Shown here piece by piece: positions 38,552 through 50,707 of a DNA stretch of 64,000 nt. How positions within the stretch are numbered: the stretch's first letter is position 1; every line of letters starts with the position of its first letter. The DNA comes from Brienomyrus brachyistius (Eukaryota; Chordata; Actinopteri; Osteoglossiformes; Mormyridae), in the NCBI RefSeq assembly GCF_023856365.1, contig NC_064539.1, positions 17,604,019 to 17,668,018 of the forward strand. Direction: 5' to 3'. The translations under genes and the position numbers were made by a program. Below the pieces are notes generated by a model, which ran no database searches, had not been told where the DNA came from, and saw only the letters and a list, made by a program, of their open reading frames with translations.

Positions 38552-38665
38552 ACCAGTGTTTCTCAAACCATTCCTCGCGACTCCCAGACAGTCCACGTGT
38601 TTGCTCTCTCCCAAATCCCTGTGAGTTGGGAGGGGGGTCCTCAAGGACTGGATTGAAAACACTGG
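38552..38665. mobile_element. MITE, CCAGTGTTT termini (complete copy)
   Basis: The ends ACCAGTGTTTCTCAA and TTGAAAACACTGG are inverted copies 110 bp apart. The interior holds one GACAGTCCACGTGTTTGCTC unit, related to the 39-bp minisatellite at 33.5 kb. Confidence 0.65.
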
Positions 38666-39404
38666 CCTGCACTACTCTGTATTCCCTGAATGCTCTTAAT
38701 GCTGCACTCTCTGCTTATTTGAATAGTTGCTGCTTTGTTTGGTAGATGCAGTGTAGTTCGGTTCTGCTTACACTTTTACCTTGTCGCTCACTGGAAGCTC
38801 AGCCTATCTGCACTTATGCCTAGTGGACTCTTTTGAGAGCTGCATGTGTATTATTTGCTATTTGCCTCATTTGTATGTAGCCTTGGACAAAAGCATGTGC
38901 TATATAAAACGATTCAAATGTAGGCATGACACTTTTGTAGCCTGTACTGCGGTATTTTACAGTGCACCCTGGTGTCGTCTGGAATCGGCTCTGCATCAAC
39001 CTACTTTCACCCTCACTGGAATTTCAGGGGTGGACATCTGACTGAATGGGACTGTTAAGTACGGTGCCATTACCGGCCACTGGGGAGGAGAAGCCCCCAC
39101 ACACGTAAACCAGTGCTTCCCACACACAAAAACATGTCAGGAGAAAGTGCCGTCTCTCCTCAGTCCATTAGGCGACACAGAACATTCCAGAGCCCCACTC
39201 AGCAGCACAGCTCGCCTCCTTTGTAAGTTCGATGGCCTGTTATTCTCTGTATTTTGTCCCAGTTTTCACACTGTTATGCAGCATCATCTTTTGAAGTAAT
39301 ATACACTCTAGTTTTGGATATAACCCCACTGCAAGATTGTCTGTCAGCTGAAAGCCTAGTTCGCTTTGTCCCCAGTCATGGTACGCTCAAGGTTATTGAA
39401 GATC

Positions 39405-39565
39405 CGAGGTAGAAAGTTCAGGTCCAGAAAGTACAAATCCAGACCAAGATTTTGTTTCCACCAACCAACTGAGTACTCTGTGAATGTGACTCTTTCTCAA
39501 CTGGTTGGTTGAACCAAAGACATGGTCTGGATTTCTACTTTCTGAAGCTGAACTTTCTACCTCTG
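39405..39565. mobile_element. hAT-type MITE, copy 2, with exact 8-bp target duplication
   Basis: A 161-bp element from CCGAGGTAGAAAGTTCAGG to CTACCTCTG, flanked on both sides by TTGAAGAT (39397-39404 and 39566-39573). It has related inner arms CCAACCAACTGAGT and ACTGGTTGGTTG. An eight-base duplication and CAGAGG-type termini fit hAT. It interrupts the 3' end of a decayed minus-strand reading frame. Confidence 0.85.
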
Positions 39566-39979
39566 TTGAAGATCTACTTTCAGCTTCCGAATGGTGAGGG
39601 CAAACTTATTGTGATCAACAGTGGCAATTGTGCCGAAGCCCTTAGGACCTACATGTTCAGTGCATGACACCAAAGCTAGACGCACTTCAGCATCAAACCA
39701 CTTTTTCTGTAATAACACGCACCGTAGTGCATCTGCAGCAAGTCTGTCTTCCGTCAGTCACAACTTAACATGGAGCCGATTTACCCCTAGAACTTCAGCA
39801 CATTGTTCAAGTGACACTTCTACCACAAGAGCTCTAACATGCATCTTATCAAGACTCTAAACACTATCTTCAAACAAAGGTCGGGCTCCTGCTTTTGCTG
39901 ATGAGCTTTCCTGGTATAGTAGCGCTTGAATATTCTCCGCCTTTGTCCTCAGAGATGTTGGGATACATGCCTTAGATGC
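39566..39979 (-). pseudogene. decayed reading frame, family unknown
   Basis: On the minus strand a single frame runs for about 138 codons with only two internal stops, a TAG and a TGA. Each is one transition from a sense codon (CAG and CGA). The stretches between read like real protein, with alternating hydrophobic and charged residues and pieces such as LAADALRCVLLQKKWFD and GFGTIATVDHNKFAL. It ends at a Leu-Gln pair where the hAT MITE is inserted. In the empty site the next codon would be TAA at 39394-39396, a plausible natural stop. No upstream start or acceptor is convincing. I do not recognise the family; it may be a retropseudogene or a relic of a mobile-element gene. Confidence 0.42.
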
Positions 39980-40353
39980 TTAGCTTTCTTGGGTATAACA
40001 TTGGGCCACAAAAAAGAGTCCGGACCGTGTGTGGTGGCCAGGCTCTGGGAGAGGCCCATCGGACCAAGCCTCCAGCTCCTGTTATCTTTATGAGATCCTG
40101 TCAAGTTGCAGTCAGCTCCTGGCACCCATATCTACAGCTCTCCCCCAGGACATCTTCTGTCCACATCTTCAGCCAATGCTTGCAGAGGGTTGTCTGCAGT
40201 GTCCGTGGCTCAAAGCAACACTCAAGTCCATCTGAGTGCCTGCATACTTGTTGAAGGTCCTCACTCTCAGTGATTCAATTCAATTTATTTTTGTATAGCG
40301 GCTTTCACAAGACAGTTGCTCCAAGGCACACGAGAGGTTCTGGCAGTACATTG

Positions 40354-40493
40354 CAGAGGTGGAAAGTTCATGTTCAGAAAGGACAAATTCCGACCAAACA
40401 GAGTATAAACAGTCACATTCACAAATTACTGCTTGGTTGAAACAAAAACATCGTCTGTATTTGTATTTTCTGAACCCGAACTATCCACCTCTG
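40354..40493. mobile_element. hAT-type MITE, copy 3
   Basis: The 140-bp element runs from CAGAGGTGGAAAGTTCATG to CTATCCACCTCTG and is colinear with copies at 16.3 and 39.4 kb. The left inner arm is shortened. Flanking octamers match poorly, suggesting an older insertion. Confidence 0.65.
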
Positions 40494-40562
40494 ATAAATG
40501 GCTCGTGATACAGGGGAAATGCACCTAAAACTTTAGGGGGTCCAAGGTCAACTGGCTGCCAA

Positions 40563-40590
40563 CCCCCCCCCCCCCCTCCCCCCACCCCCA
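40563..40590. repeat. poly-C run
   Basis: A run of about 25 C residues, broken only by T and A. Confidence 0.85.
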
Positions 40591-41499
40591 GGCATGCAAA
40601 CATTATACAATGCAAAGAAAATGATCATGTTGTTTATAAATATCGAGTGTAAACTGTGCTCAAAATAGCTCCCATTTTGTAATGGCTGAGTTCTGCTGTA
40701 CTTACTGAATAAGGGTTTTCCTCAAATGGGGCTGATCTGGGTCTGAGAGCATCAGTCAGACGCGAGACGTGACACCGGCAGCTGCTCACTTTCAGGCGCT
40801 TCTGTCTTTGCCTACAAGCTCCAGCTTTAGCTGTATTTCTCAAAACCCACAATGTAGTTTCATTACTTACCGTGACGACGCTTAGAGGTCGCTCACCTGT
40901 GAATCTAAGCAAAACAACAGGAGTGAATCCAGTTTATGGTTGATTTGTGGTCCATTGGCTGCTAGCTGTGTGTGTGCAGAGTTACGCTACACACAGGTTA
41001 TACATAATAAATGCACGTCACTTCTCCTGCACCCTCCCCCCGTCCTACCTCCTTTTTTAAAAACTGGACCTGCAAGCATTAATTTAGTATGAAATCTGGG
41101 CAGATTATGTAAATGTGGCCTTGAGTTTATAGCAGTACATCCAAAATAGGCTGAACCCAGTACCTGACCCAGTATGGCTTTAGTTATATTGTGCATATTT
41201 CTGATGATATCCAAGCACAACATGCTCTGATTTAAATTATTAAATGGATGGTTATTGTGTAGCAGTGTCTCCTGAGAAGATTATGTACAAACGACAGTGT
41301 AGTTTGGATGTTTACATTCCAGCGTATAAGGTCACACAATGCATGTACCTCGTGAAGCCTTTCATAACTTTATTATACTTTATTATGCTTTTGATTGTTT
41401 TGGTTATTTAGCAGCTTTCTGTCTCATTTTACTTGTTCCTGTGTATCTTTTCAGGCTGTTTTAACCTTTCATTAACATTGTTGTCACCTCACTTACACA

Positions 41500-41810
41500 A
41501 ACCTCTAGGACCAGGGTTCGAGTCTCCGTCATCTTTCCATGTGTGTGGAGCTTGCATGTTCTCCCCGTGTCGTCGTGGGATTTCCTGCAGATACTCTGGT
41601 TCTCCCCCTAGAGAGTAAAAATATGCTGAGGTTAATTGGAGTTACCAATTTGCCCATAGGAGTGAGGGGTGTATGAGGGAATGTGCCCTGTGATGGGTTG
41701 GTGCTCCATCCTGGGTTATTCCTGCCTTCTGCATCTAGCCTCTGGGACAGGCTCAACCCCTGTGACCTGGAATAGGACAAGTGGTTACAGAAGATGGATG
41801 GATGGATATT
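41500..41810 (+). mobile_element. L2/Maui-type LINE tail (forward)
   Basis: One of two copies on the plus strand: GGGTTCGAGTCTCCG, GGAGCTTGCATGTTCTCCCCG, TTAATTGGAGTTACCAATTTG, GATGGGTTGGTGCTCCATCC, GGGACAGGCTCAACCCC, AGTGGTTACAGAAGATGGATGGATGG. The terminal GGATGG repeats are the family's 3' end. Confidence 0.7.
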
Positions 41811-41814
41811 GGCC

Positions 41815-44220
41815 TCAGGTGAGTTCTGTTGTCTTCGGGTACATGCTGACTCACGCAAGGGTGAGATTACAGTTGGAAATTTGTCCGGAAACTTTTTCCA
41901 TTACAAACCACCATCCATACTTACAATGTTACCACCTTGTCACCGGTAACATTTTGCATCTGGCTGAAATGGCAAAACTTGCTTTCCAGTCTTTTGCATA
42001 ATCGATTCTTGAGATTGAACTAAATCCTTGAAAATTCATCAATGAATGTAGGATAATTGGCAGGGACACACAATTAAACATGCCCATAGTCAGGGATTGA
42101 AGCAGCAAATGGTTTTTAGAGGGTTTTTAAAATGACTTTTGAAGTATTAACAGTTGAAAGTCAGTCGGTCAAAGACCTATAATTAATCACCATGTTGTCT
42201 TTCTCTAAATAGTGAAGAGAGCTGGAATCTTCTGAAACCAAGGGGAATCTGGCAAGTGTGATGCATCACAGCCTCATTCGGCACCAGTGGAAGGTCATTT
42301 TCATCAAAAAAATGAGTATTTTGGCTTGTATGGGGACTATCTCTGCTGGAGGACTAGCGAGTGAGAACCCGGACAGCCGCCCGACATTCGCCATGCTGAG
42401 ACTCCTGCGTGTCACACGCTGCAGCTCGGTCATCACGATACGAGGGATTACACAGGGGATTATGGTGTACTTCAGTAAATTGCAAAAGGATTCCACTTAA
42501 ACAAAACCGATCATTGCACTGGCATGAAACTCCACCTCAGGCTGGTTCCACCCAGATGAGCACTGGCTTAAAAAAATTACTTTAAATATTATCCTCAAAG
42601 AAAGATTCTATCATTTCAAGGTCATCTAGGACAAAAGCTTTTTTCACTCTTACCAGATTTTATAAACAACACACAGAGACACGATAATGACTAATCTTTA
42701 GTCTGAACAAAGTCACAATAGAAAATTTACATGATGCAAAATAAAAATAAAACTATTCCAGAATACATTTTCTGTCCCTCTGTTATCCAGCGAATGAATG
42801 GAGACCCTTAGTGAGCAGATTAAGCCTCACCTCGTTGACTCCGACATCCCCTTGCATAAGCTATTTAATTCCTTGCCCCTCACGTTCACCTTGCTCCCCA
42901 TTCCTTCCACACATTTCTGTTCAGTGTCTTTTGCTTTTATTCTTTGCTCCTTTTGACCTGGTTCCATTATCTTGTCTTTCTCGCTTTAAATTTGAACTTG
43001 TGTTTATGAGCATCTAAAGGTTTCTTTTTCTAAAAACATAGCGGCCTGTAATAAAATTACACCAATAAAACTGATGCATGCAAAACAGCGTCCAAAAAAT
43101 AGAGAGTAACAAAAAATACACAATTGTATGATTTTACACGGAGTTTCTCTTTAAGGTAAATGCGTCCTGCATATTCTGCTGTAAAGGTGCCACCTGCTGG
43201 CTGAGTGGCATCATTGACGCCAGTTTTCACTCCTCTCTCCTTTACTTATCTGCATGCACGTTTTATTTCTGCTCCCAGTGGCTTTATTAGAAGGAGAACC
43301 AGGTGTCAAGTGCTTTCCCTTTTATAACAGGCATTATGGAACGTTTGTTCCCTTACGAGTGTGGCTGAGATTTCTCTCTTTGCCTGTGTCCATCGAGGCT
43401 AAAACTTTCTCTATCATTTGATCTTCACCAGCATTATAACGCAGCTATAGAAATACCACTAACGCAATCTGCCTCCGCGATAAAGATGGCTTTCCTGTGG
43501 TCCAAGCTATGTGCATCAGTTTAAATTTTAAATGGTAATTATTATTCTAGATATTTGTTGCACTTGCAACCAATGTGTATACACGAGGTGCATTTATGTA
43601 GGTCTATGTTCACATTTTCTCTGATCTGATTTTCGCTCCCAGGGAAAGAAAGAAGTCCGCTGTAAACAGACCGCCTGCTGGATATTTTTAATTCCTCTTG
43701 TGTATAGAAATAAATCCAGAACCAGCCTCCTATTATTTAACACGTTTCTTTAGCAGGCCTGGTGAGAACAAAGCCGGGAAATCTGGGAGCGCATCGTCCG
43801 TCACTGTTTGATGGGCTGTCATGCGCTTCGCGTTTGAAAAGGATAAAAATGGACCGACATGCAAGGACACATTTTTAGAACCAGAGAACGAGAGTAGCAG
43901 GCAGAGAAGATCGATTTAGGTGAAAGGATTCCTCTCGACAACAGAATATAACGCCGGTCCTTACAAGCAGAAGGACCCTGCGCAGTTCAGCCTTTCACAG
44001 TCCATCAGATTTTTATTTTCTTACTGATGGCTGTCAGCTTGCCACTGACATGCATTTTCAGCACTAAATGCAACTTGTTTTCCTTTTGTGCGAACCTGTG
44101 CACATCATTTAATGGTAATTTATTTGCTTGACGGTCGGTATTTGCAAATGTTTCCCGCGGCTGCCCCAAGAAGGATATCCTCCAGAAAATATGAAAATGT
44201 AAAGTGTTATACTATTATAT
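41815..44220. other. intergenic sequence without recognised genes
   Basis: Mostly AT-rich, unique-looking DNA. A CTCF-like exact core lies at 43.19 kb. No exon or element beyond those listed was recognised. Confidence 0.45.
43189..43200 (-). promoter_or_regulatory. CTCF-like motif (exact core)
   Basis: The reverse complement CCAGCAGGTGGC fits the CTCF core CCASNAGRKGGC at all 12 positions. It sits in otherwise featureless non-coding DNA. A chance hit in 64 kb is possible. Confidence 0.33.
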
Positions 44221-44229
44221 GCTCACAGA

Positions 44230-44384
44230 CAAGGGCGTAGGTGAGAGTTTGATATTGGGCTGGGGGCACAAGTGAATAATTTAAACACAAATATCTGTTT
44301 TTTTGAGGGCGGGGGAGACAGGAGCCGAATGAGGTCAAATTAAATATTGGACGTACGCGTCCTGCCCTGCTTTCTGCGCCCCTG
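44230..44384. mobile_element. hAT-like MITE with 8-bp target duplication
   Basis: A 155-bp element begins CAAGGGCGTAGG and ends CTGCGCCCCTG, inverted imperfect ends of the CAGGGGCG type. The flanks CTCACAGA (44222-44229) and CTCACAGG (44385-44392) agree at seven of eight bases. The small minus-strand frame across it is incidental. Confidence 0.7.
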
Positions 44385-45084
44385 CTCACAGGTATAATTG
44401 TCTGTTTTTAATTATTAATAAAACACAAGGTTACTGTTCTGGTTTTTCAGCTGCAGGTCGGTAATTGCCGTTTCCTTGCGCGAATCTGCTTTGCGTGCCG
44501 TTCAGTATGGAACATGAGCTCCTCCGTCGTCTGTGGACGGCATCACGCAATGCTGTCAGATATCACAGAATCACTGAGAAATTCTTTCACCTTTTTTAGA
44601 AGTAATTCTTTAGTTTTAAAAAAACACACACATATGAAGGCATGAATCGTATTAATAATGTGAAACATTATAGTAATTTACGTATAATTCTTTGTTGTCA
44701 TAGTAAATCACTTATAAGGAAAGGGGTTGGTATAAATTGATGTTGGTTTGCTCCTTTGGATGATACCTGATCATATTATTACATTTTCCCAGTTTCAGGA
44801 CAGTTGGTTCAGTCCAGGTTCCCTTCAGCAGTCAATGAATGTCAGGCTTTTAAGATGGATCGAATCACCTATTTGTCACATGACAGCAATCTCGTATTTT
44901 TCACAGACTTTGAGTTACTGATACATACACGACGTCTTTCTCAGTGAAATCAGATACCGTCTGACAGTCTTTCTCCTTTTTTAAATTCATAGACATTACC
45001 AGCAATTATCAAGGCCTGAATGCATCTTCTGCCATACTAGTGTTTGGTCCTTTGCTGTAGTCATCTGTAATTGTTGACCAATTA

Positions 45085-45285
45085 TGGGGTGATTATGAGT
45101 TTAGAGCTTATCCCAGGAAGCACATCACACAACCCTGTTACTCCAGTTTGGTAACACTAACTCACCCAACACCCAACTCAGACAGACACAGACAAACCCT
45201 GGCCTTGTAATTAAATCCACAACCCAGGATATCCGAGACCACAACACTACACAGCACAACCCACTGAGCTAATTCACTGCCCCCA
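45085..45285 (-). mobile_element. diverged L2-type LINE tail
   Basis: GAGCTTATCCCAGGAAGCACATC, CCAGTTTGGTAACACTAACTC and the end CCCACTGAGCTAATTCACTGCCCCC fit the family loosely and in order. Confidence 0.4.
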
Positions 45286-45289
45286 TGGT

Positions 45290-46590
45290 TTGCTTTTCTA
45301 ATTGAATCGCATCTTATTTGATTTTCCCTTTTCCTCAAAGACTGCAGCATATTATGAAAGTCCTCCCCTCTTTATTGGATAGGTGTCTGGAAGACAGATG
45401 GACATTATAAAGAGATAGATTTCATTGGATTGTTACATGGGGCCTTTCCTTAGAATAGCTGGCAACGCAAATCAAATACTGGTAAAGGAAGATGTATCTC
45501 ATCATAAAATTTTAGAAGGAGCCAAGAATCCAGTAAAATCAGCTCTTTAAAGGATTTGTAATATTAAAGGGCAGTTAATCAATATTACGCAGAATGCAAC
45601 AAACATTTGTTCAAATTTTAAGACATCCTAACTTTTAATAACTGAGTCCTTAAAACAATAAACTTTAATCGTAAGCACAATCTTAAGGGGTTGGTCTTTA
45701 TTTAATCAGCTGCCTACCAGATGGTTATCCAAACAGACTGCAAGTGTTGCAGATATTCTAAGTTATTTATACAACTTGAATTATATAACAGTGGAGCCAT
45801 TCTGGAGCATGAGGCTTTAACCTCTCAGTCACAAGCTGCATTCTTTCAGCTAAATATCAAAGTAGCAAAGCTGATTAAAGGAAGATGGACTATTCTACCC
45901 ACTGGGCCCAGACAGTCCCTCTATCATAGGGGTCTGATGAAAACTCTCCGCAAATAATACCTTGAAGACAGTAAGGAAATAGAGATCTTTTTGCACCACA
46001 TCCAAAGGAGAGAGGTCTGTAAAGGGACACGAAAATATTTGAGTTTGCCTTGTGTCAACACAAGTTTAGCGTGCAACATTAACACCGTGAATCATGGTGC
46101 TGAATCCTGTAAACGCCAGTGTAGGAGTTAAGCAAGTCTGTTAATGGTAGGAAGATATTCCAGTGAAATGGAGCGTAGTGTGTGATTTATCTACCATATC
46201 ACCATCATAATTGGCGGTGTGAAAGGAGTTTCTTCTGTGAAAGCCCCAAGGCTCGAATTCACCAGTGGTTTATGCATTTTTAATTGGATAAATCACTGGA
46301 AATGAGTGAGAAAATGCATTCGCACAAAGAGCTTGTGGGTAAGAAGCATTTCATTGCGGTGGTCTGCAGCATGTTGCGGTACTGTCTCCCAGGTCACGTC
46401 AAGCTTAATGATAACTGACTGCTCTCTCCTTGTATATTTTCATAGGGTTGGAGCCAAACTCCTTATGGGAACATGAAGTGGCCTTTCTTTATTCAGCCTT
46501 GGTTTGTGTTGTGATTGAGTGAACGACAAGATGCAACTTCAACTCGACAAGTTGTGGATTACCCATGCATGGGAAAATGACATATATTTT
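45290..46590. other. intergenic sequence, one unassigned 78-codon frame
   Basis: The frame at 45721-45957 begins MVIQTDCKCCRYSK and shows no family resemblance or splice context. It is treated as chance. Nothing else was recognised. Confidence 0.4.
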
Positions 46591-46725
46591 TGCCCGGAAT
46601 GGGGGCAGCATGCTAGTGATTGGAAGGTTGCTGGTTCAAATCCCATGAATGCCAGCAGTGATCCTACTCCGTCAGGCCCTTGAGTAAGGCCCTTAACCTG
46701 CAGCTGCTTTATCCTGAGTATGACA
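46590..46725 (+). mobile_element. tRNA-derived SINE
   Basis: GGGGCAGCATGCTAGTGATTGG resembles a tRNA A-box region, GGTTGCTGGTTCAAATCCC carries the B box, and GCCAGCAGTGATCCTACTCC, GGCCCTTGAGTAAGGCCCTTAACC follow. This last phrase is shared with the copies at 53.0 kb and (inverted) 3.7 kb. Confidence 0.65.
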
Positions 46726-46729
46726 TCAA

Positions 46730-48750
46730 CCTACATCCAGCCCTGCAAGCAGATCCTCCAACTTCCAGGGAAAATTTGGAGGTTGGTGGCAGGACTGGCA
46801 CAGCAGCCACCGGGAAAAACTTCACACCGTCCCACTCAATTCGGACTGTGTGGTGCTGAGGTATCACCTGCCACACGACTGCACTTGGGCTCTCATCCTG
46901 TGTAGGTGTGGCAACGCACAACATTAGCATGCACTCCTTTACTTCCCCTGAAGTGAATAACACTCTTAATTATTCCACTTAATACATGCTTATTAATCTG
47001 TTATCCAAAGTTAAGGGGAAACATTAGCTGTCAAATGTTTTTGTATTTTTTTTTAATTACATGTAATTCTTGAGAAACACTAGTTTGATTTAACTCAACT
47101 GAGTAATTACAGCAAGCATTTATGAAGTATGTTTCTCCATCAAGGTATTCATTATTCCAGAGCACATTCATTGTAAATTAATTGAGAGCTTAGATTTATA
47201 ATAAAAACGAGCATATCCTACAGCTGTCGAAGAATGGAATTACCTGCCCATCCCAAACCATCAGCAGTTTGGGCTTAAAGCTAAACAGACTGTCAATATT
47301 TGGGTGGAAGCAGTGACTCACACGCTTTCCAAGTGATCAGTGTTACACAAACGGTTCATCCAGTCAGAAGGGGCCAGACAGCTGTAGGTGAGTCTGGGGC
47401 ATCACTGTAGTCTCATTTTTCAGGTATCGCGTCCAGATAAAGCACCAAGTTCACCGCGAAAGTGTGCCTGAGAGCATCCATCTTTACCTGAGACAGATAA
47501 TGAAGTCTCAATGTGAGTCTCTCGCTCTCCGGCTGAGCTGTATCACACAGTGTGCAGCACACAGTATAATCGTCTGGTAGGTCCTTATGTAGCGGAGGAG
47601 ACTGTAAACACTAAATTTGCGTCTCTCACTACTTAAGACCTGCACATTTTTTAAACTAATTTTGTTTTTATTCAAATACATTCAGCAGGTCCTGGTTGGA
47701 TAAAGCTTGTTCATACATATTTGAGTTTGTTATTTATAACGCCTGTCTAGCTATACAACAGATGGCTAGTTAGTATCAGCACTAAATGATGGAGACTATG
47801 ACAGTATAGGCAAAAAAAACAAAGGATTTGCCAACATAAGAAGCGTAAATGTGCACTAAAAAAATCCTTCCATTTCACTACATGTTCTTCCTTTTGTTCT
47901 GCTTAATCCTTTTATCCGGGCACAATAATCTCATTATGCATATTACTGAGCCTTTCTGCAAATAATAGTTTGTTGTTATACTACATAAATTATTACAAAA
48001 GATTATAAAACAGTATAGCATTAACCTTGAGTGTGATTGAAGATCCTGTGCTAATCGCCTCACGGTTTGGCTTTGCTGTTTTTATCGGGTATAATTCCAT
48101 TAAATCACTGCTGATTCGGCCTTCCTTTCAGACTCATGGACTGAGCTCCATCTGGGGGCCGTAATTCAAGCAGCAATTCTGTATAATGAAGCCAAATTTC
48201 CCAAACAGCTTAGCTGGACATTTTGTGTTAAAATATAGGCAAATAGCATACATTTAAACCTTTTGACCACATTATGAACCGTTGATATTATGCAGATGTG
48301 CCTGCTCGCCCTTTGCCTATTGATGAACTTCTGTGACGTGCAGCAGAGATTTTGCTCAGAAGCACAATCTGTTGAATTTCTGTTTGCTTACTGCTCTGAG
48401 ACCAAGACCATCCAGTTTTTTCAAAAGCCTTGATCAGCCCATAGATCCCCAGTGAGCAGCTGACCTGCAGTAAGTTCCTTGACTAACGCACCGTCCATGG
48501 GCTCCTCGCCCGGTTTTGGTCTCTGACCCTTCCCTTGCATCGCGCGGTGAGTGGAGCCACTTCTCTCTCCACCATCACCGTCTCCGTTCTTCACTTGGGG
48601 TTTGATGGCGTATTGATATTTCAGCCGAGCTGCTCATCCTGCAGCAGGTATTCGCGATGTCAGATGAAAACGTTAGCAGTAAAGTCTCTGGACTAAGGCT
48701 GCAGGTAGATTCTGAACATATCTAATAAATAAAGCATTTTTTATTAACCA
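46730..48750. other. intergenic sequence without recognised genes
   Basis: AT-rich DNA; no exon, terminal repeats or tandem array found. Confidence 0.45.
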
Positions 48751-48752
48751 CT

Positions 48753-48852
48753 GACCCTGCGGGCAGGGTGTCACCCTAACTCCCCGGCATCGACTCCAGG
48801 CCCCCAATAACCCGCCACTGGATAAGACTGTAGATTAAAAAAGGATGGATGG
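48753..48852 (+). mobile_element. L2-type LINE tail end (forward)
   Basis: GCAGGGTGTCACCCTAACTCC, CGACTCCAGGCCCCCAATAACCCG, CTGGATAAGACTGTAGATTAAAAAAGGATGGATGG; only the last 100 bp of the family. Confidence 0.55.
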
Positions 48853-49645
48853 TTTGAAACACAAGTCTGATGGTTCCATCATTCTATAGGACCCGCAATG
48901 TATTTTTAAATCATTATTAAATCCGGCCTGTGTTCCGATCGGTGTATTTATGACCACCACCTGCCCAGGAGAATATTTATGGCTGCCTCTCCCCCCACCC
49001 CACCCTCCAGATGGCAAGTTTTAACACTGACTGTTTAGCATATTATCAATAAACAAATGCACAGTGTAGGCCAAAAGTTATATACGTCCCCCTAGGATGG
49101 AGACTTTGAAACTGAATGTGTCCACACATCTCATTTCTCCATACATTTCCAGTGTGAAGTCACACTCTCCCACCTATTATTTTAAAATTGCCCCCTGTCC
49201 CCCCCCCCTCCCTATTTGGACACCTGCCCCTGAAAAAGTGCATGCTGCTGCTTCTAAAGGTAAGATTGCTTCGACACCATGCTGGATTAGTATGATTACT
49301 TAAAACTAATGTATGGATGTGAGGATGCACTTATTTAATCATTTATTTACCCATTTAGAATAAATTATTAATTATAGAACATGTTTAAACATCGCTTCTG
49401 CTTTTTTTTGGTTTCAGTCTGACCCTGGTGCATAGTAGTCAAGGGCATAATTAGTGCATATTGTGTTCAAAGATGACACACACCATTACACACTGGTGCT
49501 TATGGGTGAGAACCACACCCTGTGTCACCGCGGGGCTGGATTCCAACACGTGAGGGTGTAAACATTGCCACTAAATGGCAAAGTCCTTCAAATTTGGGAT
49601 TTGAACACAAAAGGAAGGCTGCTGTATAGGATTAGAGACTTCCAT

Positions 49646-50011
49646 TCATCCATCCATCCATTGTCCAAACTGCTTATCCTACTGGGTCGCGGGGGGTCCG
49701 GAGCCTATCCCGGAAGCAACGGGCACGAGGCAGGGAACAACCCAGGATGGGGGGCCAGCCCATCACAGGGCACATTCACACACTATTCACTCACACATGC
49801 ACACCTACGGGCAATTTAGCAACTCCAATTAGCCTCAGCATGTTTTTGGACTGTGGGGGAAACCGGAGTACCCGGAGGAAACCCCACGATGACATGGGGA
49901 GAACATGCAAACTCCGCACACATGTAACCCAGGCAGAGACTCGAACGCGGGTGCCAGAAGTGTGAGGCAACAGTTAACAACAAGCTAACCACTGCACCAC
50001 CATGCCGCCCC
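49646..50011 (-). mobile_element. full L2/Maui-type LINE tail with 14-bp target duplication
   Basis: The best-preserved copy, in reverse orientation from CCATTCATCCATCCATCC to GCACCACCATGCCGCCCCC. The identical flanks AGGATTAGAGACTT at both ends are a perfect 14-bp target-site duplication, so it arrived by target-primed insertion as a unit of about 366 bp. The frames of 72-84 codons across it are repeat shadows. Confidence 0.85.
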
Positions 50012-50304
50012 CAGGATTAGAGACTTTTAGCAGGAAAAAGGATAAGGGAAAATGTGTAGACCTACTCAAAATGTGAATGTGTACTCACTTAGTTCTTTAT
50101 TTTCTATAATTATGAGTTAGTCCTGTTTTCTTTTCACTGTGCTGCTTTCACATTGTGTCACATTTCTACAGTATACGTGTGAAAGGTCACAGTTCCCCTT
50201 TATGTTGTTTACCAGAAAGCACCCTGCCTGCAGGGGTTGTGATCTCTCCTTAGTGACCGTCCTATGCATCACAGTAGGCCTCAGCAATACTTTGGATTAA
50301 ATTA

Positions 50305-50707
50305 CAGTGGAAACTGCTTATAGTGATTACATCTGTCTGGGTAAAATTGATCACTATAAGCGAATGATCGTTATAACCGTGTGTTTTTTTTCTTTAAGTC
50401 TCAGGCACATTACTAAGTAATTGATATTTGTATATTTATTACATCAATATAAGGTAATTGAACGGACAGCATCCGAAGTAGGTTTATCAAAGTAAAGTAA
50501 AGTAAAGAAAAAAAAGCATAGTTTTAATTTTTCCCGTATGCTGTCATGTATACAAAGACCCAAAATGAACCCTTTAATTGGACTGCTTGATTAATATAAG
50601 CAAATTATTTCAACTGTATTTGTAAAGGAATGACTCTGTCTCAAGCTTTTTGATCCATATAAGAGATTGAGCACTATAACCATGATCGCTATAAGTGGGT
50701 TCCACTG
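50305..50707. mobile_element. Tc1/mariner-type MITE, about 400 bp
   Basis: The ends CAGTGGAAACTGCTTATAGT and the inverted right end CAGTGGAACCCACTTATAGC face each other and are each flanked by TA, as for Tc1/mariner insertion. Internal inverted motifs (CACTATAAGCG / ATGATCGCTATAAG) reinforce the palindrome. No transposase frame is present. Confidence 0.75.
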
